The notes under the pieces: model-generated | Told to the model about the DNA's origin: nothing | Seen by the model: the letters and a program-made list of their open reading frames with translations, nothing else | Database searches by the model: none | NCBI RefSeq assembly: GCF_003148775.1 | Contig: NZ_QGGW01000001.1 | Span: 248,001-312,000, forward strand | Source of the DNA: Roseicyclus mahoneyensis | GTDB taxonomy: Bacteria; Pseudomonadota; Alphaproteobacteria; Rhodobacterales; Rhodobacteraceae | DNA length: 64,000 nt | Direction: 5' to 3' | Program-made: the position numbers and the translations under genes | Part shown: piece after piece, positions 48,365-58,226 of the stretch | Layout: every line of letters starts with the position of its first letter | Position numbering within the stretch: position 1 is the stretch's first letter

Positions 48365-49113
48365 ATGGGGAAGGCCATGCCGAACGCGCCTCAATCGATG
48401 GGCATTTCCCTCGTGGAAACGATCCGCGGCGACATCCTGGCCGCGCGCCTGACGCCCGGAACGAAACTGACGGTGAAGATGCTGAGCGATATCTACGACT
48501 GCGGCGCCTCGCCCGTGCGCGAGGCGCTGAACCGTCTGACATCCGAAGGGCTGGTCGACCGCATCGACCGGCGCGGATTTTTCGTGTCCGGCATTTCGGC
48601 CGATGATCTGGCCGATATCCTTTTCAACCGATGCTTGCTGGAAGGCGAGGCGTTGCGTCGGTCCATCGCGCGAGGCGGGGCCGAGTGGGAGGAGGCTGTG
48701 CTGATCTCGCACTACCGGCTGAGCGTGCTGCCCCGCCAGATCGAGGAGGGTGCAGGCCCGCGCCCCAACCCGGTCTGGGAGGTGGCGCACAAGCGGTTCC
48801 ACATGGCGCTTTTGTCGGCTTGCGGGTCGCGCCTGCTGCTCGAGAGCTGTGAGCGGCTGCACGAGTTGAACAACCGCTACCGCCATTTCAGCCGCATCGC
48901 CGGGGGGCCGGTCCGTTCGATCGAGACGGAACACCGGCGGTTGTGCGACCTTGTTCTTGCGCGCCGCGCAGAGGATGCCGTGCAGGCCCTGACCGAGCAT
49001 TACCAGCGCACCGGAGACGCCGTCCTCAAGGCCCGGATCGAAACCCGGCCCGAAGCCCACGGCACTCCGGCGGAGCGTCCGCACTTCCCGCCAACAGATG
49101 GAGCAAACGCCCT

Positions 49114-49117
<4 letters not shown>
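48365..49117 (+). CDS. GntR-family regulator 2, FadR/FCD type
   Basis: Regulator of 250 residues. Its winged helix ([18 protein letters not shown] to [20 protein letters not shown]) and FCD domain ([24 protein letters not shown]) match the FadR/FCD group. The last 30 residues are a disordered tail. ATG 48365 was taken; ATG 48377 is also possible, and neither has a strong ribosome-binding site. Its stop overlaps the first aldo/keto reductase start by four bases (ATGA), so it is translated together with the downstream enzymes. This is the second regulator of the island and differs clearly from the one at 40520. Confidence 0.85.
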
Positions 49118-50087
<970 letters not shown>

Positions 50088-50091
<4 letters not shown>

Positions 50092-51089
50092 CCGGCGCGG
50101 GGCTGGCGCAGCGCAGGATCGGCGCGCAGGGGCTCACCGTCTCGAGCGTGGGATTGGGGTGTTCGGGCATGACGTCCGATTACGGGCTGCCGGACGACGT
50201 GGAATCCGTGGCGACGATCCATCGCGCCATCGAGTTGGGCGTGACGCTCTTCGACACGTCGGACGCCTATGGCGCGGGCCGCAACGAAGAGCTGATCGCA
50301 GGGGCCATCAAGGGGCGGCGCGACGGCATCGCGCTGGCGTCGAAATTCGGCAACATCCGGGGCCCCAACGGGGAACGCGGCGGCACCAACGGCCATCCCG
50401 ATTACGTGCCGCAAGCCTGCGAGGCGAGCCTCAAGCGCTTGGGCGTCGATGTGATCGACCTCTATTACGTCCACCGCATCGACCCCAATGTGCCGATCGA
50501 GGATACGGTCGGCGCCATGGCGCGCTTGGTCGAAGCAGGCAAGGTGCGGTATCTGGGCCTGTGCGAGGCCGGTCCGCAGACCATTCGCCGCGCCCATGCC
50601 ACCCATCCGCTGTCGGCCGTGCAGATGGAATATTCCCTCTGGACCCGTGACGCCGAGGCGGAAATCCTGCCCACGCTCAAGGAGTTGGGCATCGGCCTTG
50701 TACCTTACAGCCCGCTCGGGCGCGGCTTCCTGACCGGCGCGTTTTCCAGCCGTGACGACCTGATCTCAACCGACCGCCGCCATGCCCATCCCCGCTTTCA
50801 GGAGGGGAATTTCGAGGAAAACCTGCGCCTTCTCGCCCCGGTCGAGGCCATCGCCACCGCGCGCGGGTTGGCCAAGGGGCAGGTCGCTCTCGCCTGGCTT
50901 CTGGCGCAATGGGACGGCCTTGTGCCGATCCCCGGCACCAAGCGCCGCCGCTGGCTTGAGGAAAACATCGCGGCCGTCGATGTCACCCTGACCGCCGACG
51001 AGATCGCGCGTCTGTCCGACGCCTTTCCCCCCGGCGCGGCCTCGGGTCTGCGCTACCCGGAATTCCAGCTCAAGAAGATGGGCATCTGA
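50088..51089 (+). CDS. Aldo/keto reductase 2
   Basis: Paralogue of the preceding gene, 333 residues, with the same tetrad: Asp56 and Tyr61 ([11 protein letters not shown]), Lys86 (LASKFGN), His129 (YYVHRIDP), and [13 protein letters not shown]. The two share long identical segments (for example [12 protein letters not shown]), which points to tandem duplication. It starts with GTG inside the stop of reductase 1. Different starts and internal loops suggest different substrates or stereochemistry. Confidence 0.9.
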
Positions 51090-51127
51090 CGCCCGTCCCC
51101 CCATCCGACACGAAAGGACCCCCACCG

Positions 51128-52060
51128 ATGGTAACCCCAGTCATGCCCGAACAGACCTTTGCAGGCGTTGAGCATTGGACCAAAAAGGGCGATGTGACCC
51201 TGTTCCTGTGGCAAAAAAAGGTGCCGCAAGGCAACCCCAAGGGCACGGTGCTTTTCGTGCATGGCTCGTCCATGGCCTCGACCCCGACCTTCGACCTGCA
51301 TGTCGACGGGCGGCCCTATTCCTCGGCGATGGACTGGTTCGTGAGCCAGGGCTTCGACACCTGGTGCGTCGACATGGAGGGCTATGGCCGCTCCGACAAG
51401 GACCCGTCGGTCACCGCCAACATCAAGGCGGGCGGCGATGACCTGATCGCGGCGACCGATTACATCATGGCGCTGACCGGCGTGAAATCGTTCCTTGTCT
51501 ACGGGATTTCCTCGGGCGCGCTGCGCGCCGCCAATTTCGCCGAACGCAAGCCTGAACGGGTGGCGAAACTGGCGCTCGATGCGATGGTCTGGACCGGCGA
51601 GGGCAGTCCGACGCTGGAACAGCGCGCCAAGAACCTTGCGCGCTGGCAGACCGGCGAACGCCGCCCGATCGACCGCGAGTTCGTCTGGTCGATCTTCAAC
51701 CGCGACCATCCCGGCTGCGCCGACGCCAATGTGGTCGAAGCCTTTGCCGAGGCCATAGTGGCGCTCGACGACAGCGTGCCGACGGGCACCTATCTGGACA
51801 TGTGCGCGAACCTGCCGGTGACGAACCCCGAGAACCTGACCATGCCCACGCTGGTCATGCGCGGCGAGTTTGACGGGATTGCGGGGATCGACGACCTGCT
51901 GGCCTTCTACAAGGCGCTGCCGCACCCGGCCAAACAGTTTTCGGTCATGCAGGGTATCTCGCACGCGTCCTTGCAGCAGAAGAACTACATGATGGTCTAT
52001 CACATCTTGCAGTCCTTTTTCGAACAACCCGACCCGGTCTATACGGGCGACGGCGCCTGA
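51128..52060 (+). CDS. Alpha/beta hydrolase
   Basis: Hydrolase of 310 residues. The oxyanion region FVHGSSMAS is at 43-51, nucleophile Ser128 in GISSG, an acid residue probably in RGEFDGIAGI, and the histidine in GISHASL. These form a full catalytic triad. It may open a lactone or cleave an ester or a carbon-carbon bond of a ring-cleavage product, as several meta-cleavage hydrolases of this fold do. There is no signal peptide. It sits 38 bases after reductase 2 and 49 before FAH 3 in the same run of genes. Confidence 0.85.
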   Translation: MVTPVMPEQTFAGVEHWTKKGDVTLFLWQKKVPQGNPKGTVLFVHGSSMASTPTFDLHVDGRPYSSAMDWFVSQGFDTWCVDMEGYGRSDKDPSVTANIKAGGDDLIAATDYIMALTGVKSFLVYGISSGALRAANFAERKPERVAKLALDAMVWTGEGSPTLEQRAKNLARWQTGERRPIDREFVWSIFNRDHPGCADANVVEAFAEAIVALDDSVPTGTYLDMCANLPVTNPENLTMPTLVMRGEFDGIAGIDDLLAFYKALPHPAKQFSVMQGISHASLQQKNYMMVYHILQSFFEQPDPVYTGDGA

Positions 52061-52109
52061 TCGGGGCGGAGCTACAACCACAAACAAGCCTTAGAACTAG
52101 GAGACCTGA

Positions 52110-52793
52110 ATGTCAGATCTGGTGATCGCAGCGCCGGACACGGTGACCATCCCCGTTGCGGGGGGCGGCCTTTTTCCGGTGCGGCGCGTCTATTGCATCG
52201 GGCGCAACTACGCCGCCCATGCCGTCGAGATGGGCCATGACCCGGACAAGGAACCGCCCTTCTTCTTTCAGAAGAACCCCGACAACCTCGATGCGTCGGG
52301 CGAGTTTCCCTATCCGTCCCACACCTCGGATGTGCACCATGAGGCCGAGGTGGCGGTGATGCTGAAATCGGGCGGCACCAACATCCCCGTCGCGCGTGCG
52401 CTGGACCATGTCTTCGGCTACGCGCTGTCGCTCGACATGACGCGGCGCGATCTGCAGGGCGAGGCGAAAAAGATGGGCCGCCCGTGGGAGATCGGGAAAG
52501 CCTTTGAACGCTCCGCCCCCGTCGGGCCGATCCACCGCGTCGAGGAGGTGGGGCATCTGTCGGAAGGCAAGATGACCTTCACCGTCAACGGCGAGTTGCG
52601 GCAGGAGGGGGACCTGAACCAGATGATTTGGAAGGTTCCGGAAATGATCTCCTACCTCTCGGAGTATTTCGAGCTGAAGCCGGGCGACGTGATCTTGTCG
52701 GGCACGCCCGCGGGCGTGAACGCTGTCGTGACGGGCGACATCATGGTGCTGGAGGTCGAGGGTCTGGGCTCCATGACCGTCAAGGTCGTCTGA
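52110..52793 (+). CDS. Fumarylpyruvate hydrolase-like FAH enzyme 3
   Basis: Short FAH-superfamily enzyme of 227 residues, the size of fumarylpyruvate hydrolases of the gentisate pathway. Motifs: YCIGRNYAAHAVEMGHDP, PFFFQKNPDNL, the metal site DVHHEAEVAVMLKSGG, LDMTRRDLQ, and PGDVILSGTPAGVNAV. AGGAGA lies just upstream of the ATG. It closes the island and is followed by a strong hairpin. A gentisate-type or related ring-cleavage product is a plausible substrate, but no ring-cleaving dioxygenase is visible in the window. Confidence 0.85.
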   Translation: MSDLVIAAPDTVTIPVAGGGLFPVRRVYCIGRNYAAHAVEMGHDPDKEPPFFFQKNPDNLDASGEFPYPSHTSDVHHEAEVAVMLKSGGTNIPVARALDHVFGYALSLDMTRRDLQGEAKKMGRPWEIGKAFERSAPVGPIHRVEEVGHLSEGKMTFTVNGELRQEGDLNQMIWKVPEMISYLSEYFELKPGDVILSGTPAGVNAVVTGDIMVLEVEGLGSMTVKVV

Positions 52794-52803
52794 AAACACT
52801 GGC

Positions 52804-52834
52804 GCGCGCGGGCGAAACGACCCCGCCCGCGCGC
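52804..52834 (+). terminator. Hairpin ending the catabolic island
   Basis: GCGCGCGGGCG (52804-52814) pairs perfectly with CGCCCGCGCGC (52824-52834) around a nine-base loop, ten bases after the FAH 3 stop. The T-rich tail is weak (TTGTCC), so it is a probable but not classical terminator. Confidence 0.6.
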
Positions 52835-53412
52835 TTGTCCGGCAAACCGATCCCGCGATGGCGCGACCAGTCCCGACGCTACAACTAGTTTCCTGTGGCC
52901 CAAATGCGCCACAAATCTTGATATTGATGTCGCAAGGCGCAAATCTCCGATTCACTTGCGGGGGCCAATCAAGTATGGTCTGAGCATAGCCATGCCGCGC
53001 GGGACGTGTTTCGGGTGGCGGCGGCGCAGGTTTCGTCCTGTCGCGATGTGGTAACGAGAGTTGGGCCGTGTTGAGGCATTGACGATGGGCACAGAAACAG
53101 CGGACAAAATCGGGTTTCTTGCAGCTCTTTGCCCCGATACGGGGCCCGCGACTGGCTTGGTCGCGCGCAATGTGATCGCCTGCGACTGCAGTGTTGCGAC
53201 AGCCGGTTCCACCACGCCCTCCCTGACCTTGACGGGTGCAATCGTCGGGCGGTCGGTTCTTTCCTCAGTCCTTGCGGTCCAGACACGCCTCGGCATCGTG
53301 CGCGCTTTTGCGGCACAGGCCGTCGCGACTGCCGCCCTTTCCCCTTGCGTCGGGGTGGTGTCGTGCCGCCTTGATTGCGCGGCGCAAACCTGAAGCAAGA
53401 AAATTGGACGTC
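52835..53412. other. Stretch without a confident gene
   Basis: Open frames of about 100-150 codons exist on both strands (for example plus-strand 53085-53393 and minus-strand 52952-53398), but neither resembles a known protein or has a good ribosome-binding site. TGTGGC and GCCACA near 52900 can form a small hairpin. TTCACT (52951) and TATGGT (52974), 17 bases apart, are a weak promoter candidate on the plus strand. The stretch probably holds the promoter of the lipoprotein genes that follow, and perhaps a decayed gene. Confidence 0.35.
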
Positions 53413-54084
53413 ATGAAGATAGCTCTCCCCCTGATCCTCTGCGTCGGCTTTCTGTCCGCTTGCACGCCTTCGACCGTCTCTGCCCCGGTCGAGGCGACGT
53501 CGGCCAATTCTGCGCTGCACGGACCCGGGGCATCCGAGTTGCTGTCCGAGCGCGATGCGATGTATCGCGAGGTGTTCGAGCAGGCGCAATTGCAAGGCTT
53601 CCTTTCGGGCGCACTGCGCGGGTTGCTGTTGGGCGCCTTGATCGATGGCGAGCGCGGGGCAGTTTTCGGTATGGCGGCAGGTGCGGTTTTCGGGTCGCTC
53701 TATGCCACGACGGCGGCCGAGCAATTGCTCGAAGAGCGTGAAGAGTTTCTCAACCGGCAACAGATTATCGAGAATATTCTGGACGCCTCGCGCGGGGCGG
53801 CCGCGCGCAGTGCGGAAGATGCCGCGCTGGTCAGCCGCGCCGTCACTGAATTCACCAGTCTCGCGCCAACGGGCGAAAGCGCGGGCGAGGTTTTGGGCGA
53901 ACAGATCGGCACGCTGCGCCGTGCGGTGGAAATGCGCGCGGTGCTGATCGAGGAGCTATTGCACGAGGCGAGCCTGACGCCCGAGCAGCAGGCGGAGGTG
54001 CGTGCGCAGATCGACGCGCAGCGCGGGTCCTTGCGTGTCATTCGCGCGCAACAAGATGCATGGAGGGCACGCAGCGATGGTTGA
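53413..54084 (+). CDS. Lipoprotein with glycine-zipper segment
   Basis: Putative lipoprotein of 223 residues. The signal peptide ends in lipobox LSAC with lipid-carrying Cys17. A hydrophobic, glycine-spaced stretch (GALRGLLLGALIDG followed by GAVFGMAAGAVFGSLYA, about 65-100) looks like a glycine zipper able to enter or pore a membrane. The rest is helical, charged and coiled-coil-like (LLEEREEFLNRQQIIENIL to the C-terminus). The family is not recognised. The ATG at 53413 is set by the signal peptide. It overlaps the next lipoprotein gene by eight bases, so they form an operon. Confidence 0.65.
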   Translation: MKIALPLILCVGFLSACTPSTVSAPVEATSANSALHGPGASELLSERDAMYREVFEQAQLQGFLSGALRGLLLGALIDGERGAVFGMAAGAVFGSLYATTAAEQLLEEREEFLNRQQIIENILDASRGAAARSAEDAALVSRAVTEFTSLAPTGESAGEVLGEQIGTLRRAVEMRAVLIEELLHEASLTPEQQAEVRAQIDAQRGSLRVIRAQQDAWRARSDG

Positions 54085-54307
54085 TTGCGCCAAGGGTCCG
54101 ACCGGCGTGAAGCGCGCCTTGGTTCTGGGATGTGTCTGCGTCGCCCTGAACGGCTGCGGATCGCTTGTCGCCGCCGACGATCCCTGCGCGACGGCCAATC
54201 GGGACGTGAGCTTTTCCGTCTTGATGCAAAACAGCATCTCGAATGTCTACAACATGTGCCTAGAAAACATGAGACAAGAAATTGTGGCAGAATGGGGCGA
54301 GCAATGA
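54077..54307 (+). CDS. Small lipoprotein
   Basis: Protein of 76 residues. A hydrophobic leader (ALVLGCVCVALNGC) ends in a lipobox-like LNGC with the lipidated cysteine near residue 27. About 50 mature residues follow with two further cysteines (DPCATAN and YNMCLENM), which could form a disulfide. No family recognised. It overlaps both neighbours (eight bases upstream, ATGA downstream), which is the strongest support that it is translated. Confidence 0.5.
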   Translation: MVDCAKGPTGVKRALVLGCVCVALNGCGSLVAADDPCATANRDVSFSVLMQNSISNVYNMCLENMRQEIVAEWGEQ

Positions 54308-54555
54308 AAACAACAAGAATTGCCCTTCTGATCGGAATATGGGCCCTCGCAGCTTGCGGGACTTCGATCGGAATGGAAGAGCAATTGACGAATACCGCGG
54401 TTGAGGCCACCCACGCAGCAGGCGTCTCCCCTGCAATCGCAGGGCATGCCGGGGATATGGAATTCGTTCTCGACGAGGACGTCTTTACCGTGGAACGCAA
54501 CCGGTTCCCATTTCTCATCGCGTTGGTCTTGTACCTGCCATTCCTTCTGATCTGA
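54304..54555 (+). CDS. Small lipoprotein with C-terminal membrane helix
   Basis: Protein of 83 residues with a lipoprotein signal (lipobox LAAC, Cys18), a short polar middle, and a C-terminal hydrophobic helix (FPFLIALVLYLPFLLI) that runs to the last residue. A lipid anchor at one end and a membrane helix at the other is unusual: both ends would sit in membrane, perhaps the same inner membrane or two different ones. It overlaps the preceding gene by ATGA. No family recognised. Confidence 0.55.
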   Translation: MKTTRIALLIGIWALAACGTSIGMEEQLTNTAVEATHAAGVSPAIAGHAGDMEFVLDEDVFTVERNRFPFLIALVLYLPFLLI

Positions 54556-54642
54556 CGCCGTGCCCCGGCCCCGGAGGCACCGGGCCCGAGAGGTCGATTG
54601 CAAAGGTTCACGAATGTTCTCGTCGAGAAAGTGGTATATGCC

Positions 54643-57039
54643 ATGCAGATACAGGCAAGACTGTATTTCACGTCCGATGATGTGACTTGTGTGCCGGTCG
54701 ATCCGGCGTTGTCGCAGTATGAAGACCGTATCGGATTCGAAGATCCCGCCCTCGGGTTTCGCATGCGGCTGTTTTCTGCCCGGGTCAGCAAGGCGTCGCT
54801 GACGGCCTGTGTCGCCCTTGTGCTGCCGCCCGATCTGGTCACGCGCAACGAGGGGCAGGACGTGTCCGGCCTGTCTGATGCGCCCATCGTGCCGGTCGCG
54901 CAGGGGGCTGGCGACCCGCTTCCGCTGATTGTGCCAGCAGGAACGCCGGACCGTCCCTTCGAGCTTTGGGTGGACAGGTCCACGGTCGATGACGTGATCG
55001 GCTTCGCGCGTCAGCACGGCGTTTATCCCGCAATGCTTGAAGTGCCGACGCTTGAGGGCGGCGAGACGATCGCGCTGCCAATTCAGAACGAGGCATCCCC
55101 ACCGCCCATGCGCGCCTTTGGTCAGGCGCAGGCCAACCCAGACAGCATGCGCGCCGAAATCCCTCCGGCGGTGCTGCGCGAGTTGGAAAAGCGCAAGCAG
55201 CAAGAGACGCGCCACGCCGCGCGCAGCCTCCGATCCGCCCCATCCGAAGTCGCCTTTGCCGCAAGCGCCAAGGACGAAGCCGCCGCGCTGGCACTTGCCT
55301 CCCGGATCACGGCGACCTTCTCGGAAAGCGTCGAACCCGTTGCCCGACAGCTCAGGGGTCTCGCCGCGCCGCGCGCCCAAGACGCAGGCCCGCCGGATGC
55401 CCGCCCGGCGCTGCCCGATCAGGTCGCCGCCGCCATGCCGCAAGAAACCGCTGATGACCGGTTCGCGATGAGCGTCGCAGGGGACCCTTTCGTCACCTTC
55501 CCATCCGCAGGGCAGATCGCGCCGCGACCCGATGCGCAGCCTGAAATGATGACGCTCTCTGCCGTCCCTGTCCGGCCGCGGCGCGATATGGGCCCGATGG
55601 TCGCGCAGGCTCTTGACGGTATGGGCCTTGCGCTGCTTGCGCCGGTCCACGCCGTGGCACGCATGTTGCGCATGGTTGCGCGCGGGGCGCAGGGGGTGTG
55701 GTCGCGCAGCGCGTCCGGTCTGTCCGCCCTGCGTAGGCGGGTTCTGGGCGGTTTGATGGACACAACACACGGTCTGCGCCGCAAGCTCCAGCCCGGGCTG
55801 GATGCGGTGTCGGTCATCTTCTTGCGGCCCGTGGTCGGTGCGGCTGCCGTGATCGGGATCGTCGCCACTGGCGCGGTCGCGCTTGTGTTGCCCCTGTTCG
55901 CGCCAGGACAGGCAGAGACCCGTCTCGGTGTTGCCGCCCCCATACACGAAGCATCGCCCGACCGCGATCTCGCCACCGGGACGGACAGGATGCCCTCGGC
56001 CATTCCAACGCATGTTCCCGTCGCCCTTGCCGTCGCCCGTGCCGAGCCGGCCCTCACGCCCTTGTCCCAGCCCGCGCCGCCCGTCGTCACCGAGACGGCG
56101 ACAGCCGAGCCGCCCGATCTGGGTCCGGTCGTGCTGACGCAATCTGCCTCGGTCGAGCACAGTCCACAGTCCCGGGCCGTTCCGGCCGCGCCCCGGCTGA
56201 TGCTGCGCCCGGGATCGGCCTCTGTCCAGACCTCGGTTCCGGCTCCTGTGATTCCGGATGCCGCCACGGCCGCGGTGCTAGCGCCGCAGCCATCAGCGCA
56301 GGGGGAAGCCGCCATCGCAGGCGTTTCATCCCGGGTGGATGTCACCCCCGAGCTAGTTGCCATGGCCCTTTTGTCCGTGCCCGAGATCGACGAGGACCTG
56401 CCCGCGCGTCTGGTCGATACGGACACGGCGCGGCACGAACACGCCCTTTCCGCGCCGCCTGTGGTGCAGTCAGCAGCCCCCGCCGTCGCGGAACCCGTGG
56501 CACAGGATCGACCTGCCATAGGGCTTGACCCCACAGCGGTCGCGGACCCGCCCCCCGTGGTCGCGGCCGCGCCCGCGCGCGCCGTGCCGCAAGCCGACAC
56601 GCCGCCACAGACCCTTCAGGCCGCGGTCGTGAGCCTTGGACCCGACCGGGCGCCACGCCCGCTGCGCCGACCCGAGCTGCGCGCTCCTGCGCGCGTGGTG
56701 GCGGCGGCCGTGGTCGCACCTGCTCCGACCCTGTCTGCCCCGACCCAACCGGTAGCCCGCCCGGTCGCACCGCCCGCCGCCCCGGCACAAGAGGTGGCCC
56801 CGGTGGCGATGGCTCCGACGCTGGAGGTTCTGCCACACTCGCCGTCCAATCCGTTTCGGGTGCTGGCGATCGTCGGGACCGGCGCACAGGGCACTGCGCT
56901 TGTCCGGACCGGACCGAACCAGACCGCGGTCCTTGCTGCAGGCACCACAACGGCCCTTGGGCAGGTCGTCGATGTGCGCCGCGACGGTATCGTCTTTGTG
57001 CAAGATGGGCGGATGCGGCTGTTGCCAATCGGCCAGTAG
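54643..57039 (+). CDS. Large single-pass protein with GspL/PilM-like and GspC/PilP-like ends
   Basis: Protein of about 798 residues. The N-terminal 150 residues (ALVLPPDLVTRNE, VDRSTVDDVIGFARQHGVYP) recall the actin-like region of GspL/PilM assembly proteins. A Pro/Ala-rich linker leads to one transmembrane helix near 400-422 (GIVATGAVALVLPLF). A long disordered Pro/Ala/Val periplasmic linker follows. The last 60 residues (VLAIVGTGAQGTALVRTG and LGQVVDVRRDGIVFVQDGRM) look like the HR/PilP domain of GspC-type proteins. The domain calls are from pattern only. The ATG at 54643 was chosen; TTG 54598 is possible. It follows three lipoproteins on the same strand and may bridge inner and outer membranes with them. 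Confidence 0.55.
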   Translation: MQIQARLYFTSDDVTCVPVDPALSQYEDRIGFEDPALGFRMRLFSARVSKASLTACVALVLPPDLVTRNEGQDVSGLSDAPIVPVAQGAGDPLPLIVPAGTPDRPFELWVDRSTVDDVIGFARQHGVYPAMLEVPTLEGGETIALPIQNEASPPPMRAFGQAQANPDSMRAEIPPAVLRELEKRKQQETRHAARSLRSAPSEVAFAASAKDEAAALALASRITATFSESVEPVARQLRGLAAPRAQDAGPPDARPALPDQVAAAMPQETADDRFAMSVAGDPFVTFPSAGQIAPRPDAQPEMMTLSAVPVRPRRDMGPMVAQALDGMGLALLAPVHAVARMLRMVARGAQGVWSRSASGLSALRRRVLGGLMDTTHGLRRKLQPGLDAVSVIFLRPVVGAAAVIGIVATGAVALVLPLFAPGQAETRLGVAAPIHEASPDRDLATGTDRMPSAIPTHVPVALAVARAEPALTPLSQPAPPVVTETATAEPPDLGPVVLTQSASVEHSPQSRAVPAAPRLMLRPGSASVQTSVPAPVIPDAATAAVLAPQPSAQGEAAIAGVSSRVDVTPELVAMALLSVPEIDEDLPARLVDTDTARHEHALSAPPVVQSAAPAVAEPVAQDRPAIGLDPTAVADPPPVVAAAPARAVPQADTPPQTLQAAVVSLGPDRAPRPLRRPELRAPARVVAAAVVAPAPTLSAPTQPVARPVAPPAAPAQEVAPVAMAPTLEVLPHSPSNPFRVLAIVGTGAQGTALVRTGPNQTAVLAAGTTTALGQVVDVRRDGIVFVQDGRMRLLPIGQ

Positions 57040-57118
57040 GCAGGGCACGCGCAAGGCGGACAACCCGTTCAGGGCACGGGACCGGTCGATCCCGGGACGC
57101 CCGGACCCGCGATGCGGC

Positions 57119-58180
57119 TCAGAACTCCCGTGCGAGCCCATGCCCGAGGATCAGCTGCCGCAGGCCGAGCCATGCGCCTGCCCAGATCGTCAGCGCCACG
57201 ACCGGCGCGTGAAAGGACAGAAGCGACAGCGCCGACAGGCCCTGACCCACCGAACAGCCCGCCGCCAGAACAGCGCCGAAGCCCATCAGCACGGCGCCCC
57301 CCATCTGGCGTTTCAATTCGCGCGCATCCTCGCAGGCCTCCCAGCGAAAGCCGTCACGGATCAGGCTTCCGATGAAGGCGCCGATCAGCACGCCCAGCAC
57401 CGAACCGATGGCGAAATCCGGCTCCAGCCCCGAGGACGCCATGGTGTAGCGTATGGTGTCGCCCACGGGGGCGGTGAAGGTGTGGGAATGCACCAGCCAA
57501 TGCTCGAACCCGGTATTGGCAACCCATGACGTACCCAGAAATCCGCTGCTGATGGCAAGCCCGGCCGCACTGCCCCAGACCAGTTCCTTCCAGCGGCGCG
57601 CGCGCCACAGCGCAAGACCGGCCGACAGCAGCACCACCAGCCCCAGCGCGCCCCCGATGGTCCAGGGTGGCAGGCCGCTGGCCGCGCCGACCAGATGCGC
57701 CCAGCCCTGCGCCGCATCGGGGTGCTGATCGATCGGAAAGAGCCGTTCGCGCAATGCGGCGAGCGGGCCTGACAGCATCGCATAGGCCGCCACCCCCATC
57801 ACCAGCGCAATGACCAAGGCCCGCAGGTCGCCTCCGCCCAACCGCGCCAGCATGCCAAAGCCGCAATTGCCCGCCTGCGCCATGCCGTAGCCGAAGAGCA
57901 ATCCGCCCAGTGCCGCGCCCGCCAGCGTGAACCCGTTGTAGAGATAGATTGCCTGATGCAGCCGGATCAGTCCCGCGCCCTCGGCCACGAAATTGGCCAC
58001 CATCGCCAGTCCCAGCGCAACGGCCCACATCCACAAACGCGACCGGTCATGCCCGTAATGGGCATCCTCGATCATGCCGAGCGTGCAAAACCGCCCCAGC
58101 CGGGCCGCAAGGCCCAAAACAATGCCACCGCCAAGGCCGATCACGGTGATCGACCAGGCTTCTCCCAGGATATCGAGCAT
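57119..58180 (-). CDS. YeeE/YedE-family sulfur transporter (SoxT-like)
   Basis: Membrane protein of about 353 residues with some ten helices and the conserved cysteines of the YeeE (TsuA-type thiosulfate uptake) fold: GRFCTLGMIEDA, AGNCGFGMLARLGGGD, and AAGCSVGQGLSAL. In related proteins such cysteines pass thiosulfate or sulfur through the membrane. It is encoded downstream of soxR and soxS on the same strand, as soxT genes are in several sulfur oxidisers. The ATG at 58180 has GGGAGGG directly upstream. The likely role is import of a sulfur compound that also signals to SoxR. Confidence 0.8.
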   Translation of the reverse strand: MLDILGEAWSITVIGLGGGIVLGLAARLGRFCTLGMIEDAHYGHDRSRLWMWAVALGLAMVANFVAEGAGLIRLHQAIYLYNGFTLAGAALGGLLFGYGMAQAGNCGFGMLARLGGGDLRALVIALVMGVAAYAMLSGPLAALRERLFPIDQHPDAAQGWAHLVGAASGLPPWTIGGALGLVVLLSAGLALWRARRWKELVWGSAAGLAISSGFLGTSWVANTGFEHWLVHSHTFTAPVGDTIRYTMASSGLEPDFAIGSVLGVLIGAFIGSLIRDGFRWEACEDARELKRQMGGAVLMGFGAVLAAGCSVGQGLSALSLLSFHAPVVALTIWAGAWLGLRQLILGHGLAREF

Positions 58181-58226
58181 GTCCCTCCCTTCGACCCGAC
58201 CTGTGCGCCGGTCTGGAGGCGCAAGA

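Noticed and set aside
52952-53398. Minus-strand 148-codon and plus-strand 110-codon frames in the gap after the catabolic island
   Set aside because: Both lack ribosome-binding sites and recognisable motifs and overlap each other; neither can be supported over the other.
54247-56160. Minus-strand open frame of 637 codons opposite the bridge protein
   Set aside because: It would cover the ends of two lipoprotein genes and reads as Arg/Gly/His-rich sequence; plus-strand codon use and the membrane helix are more convincing.
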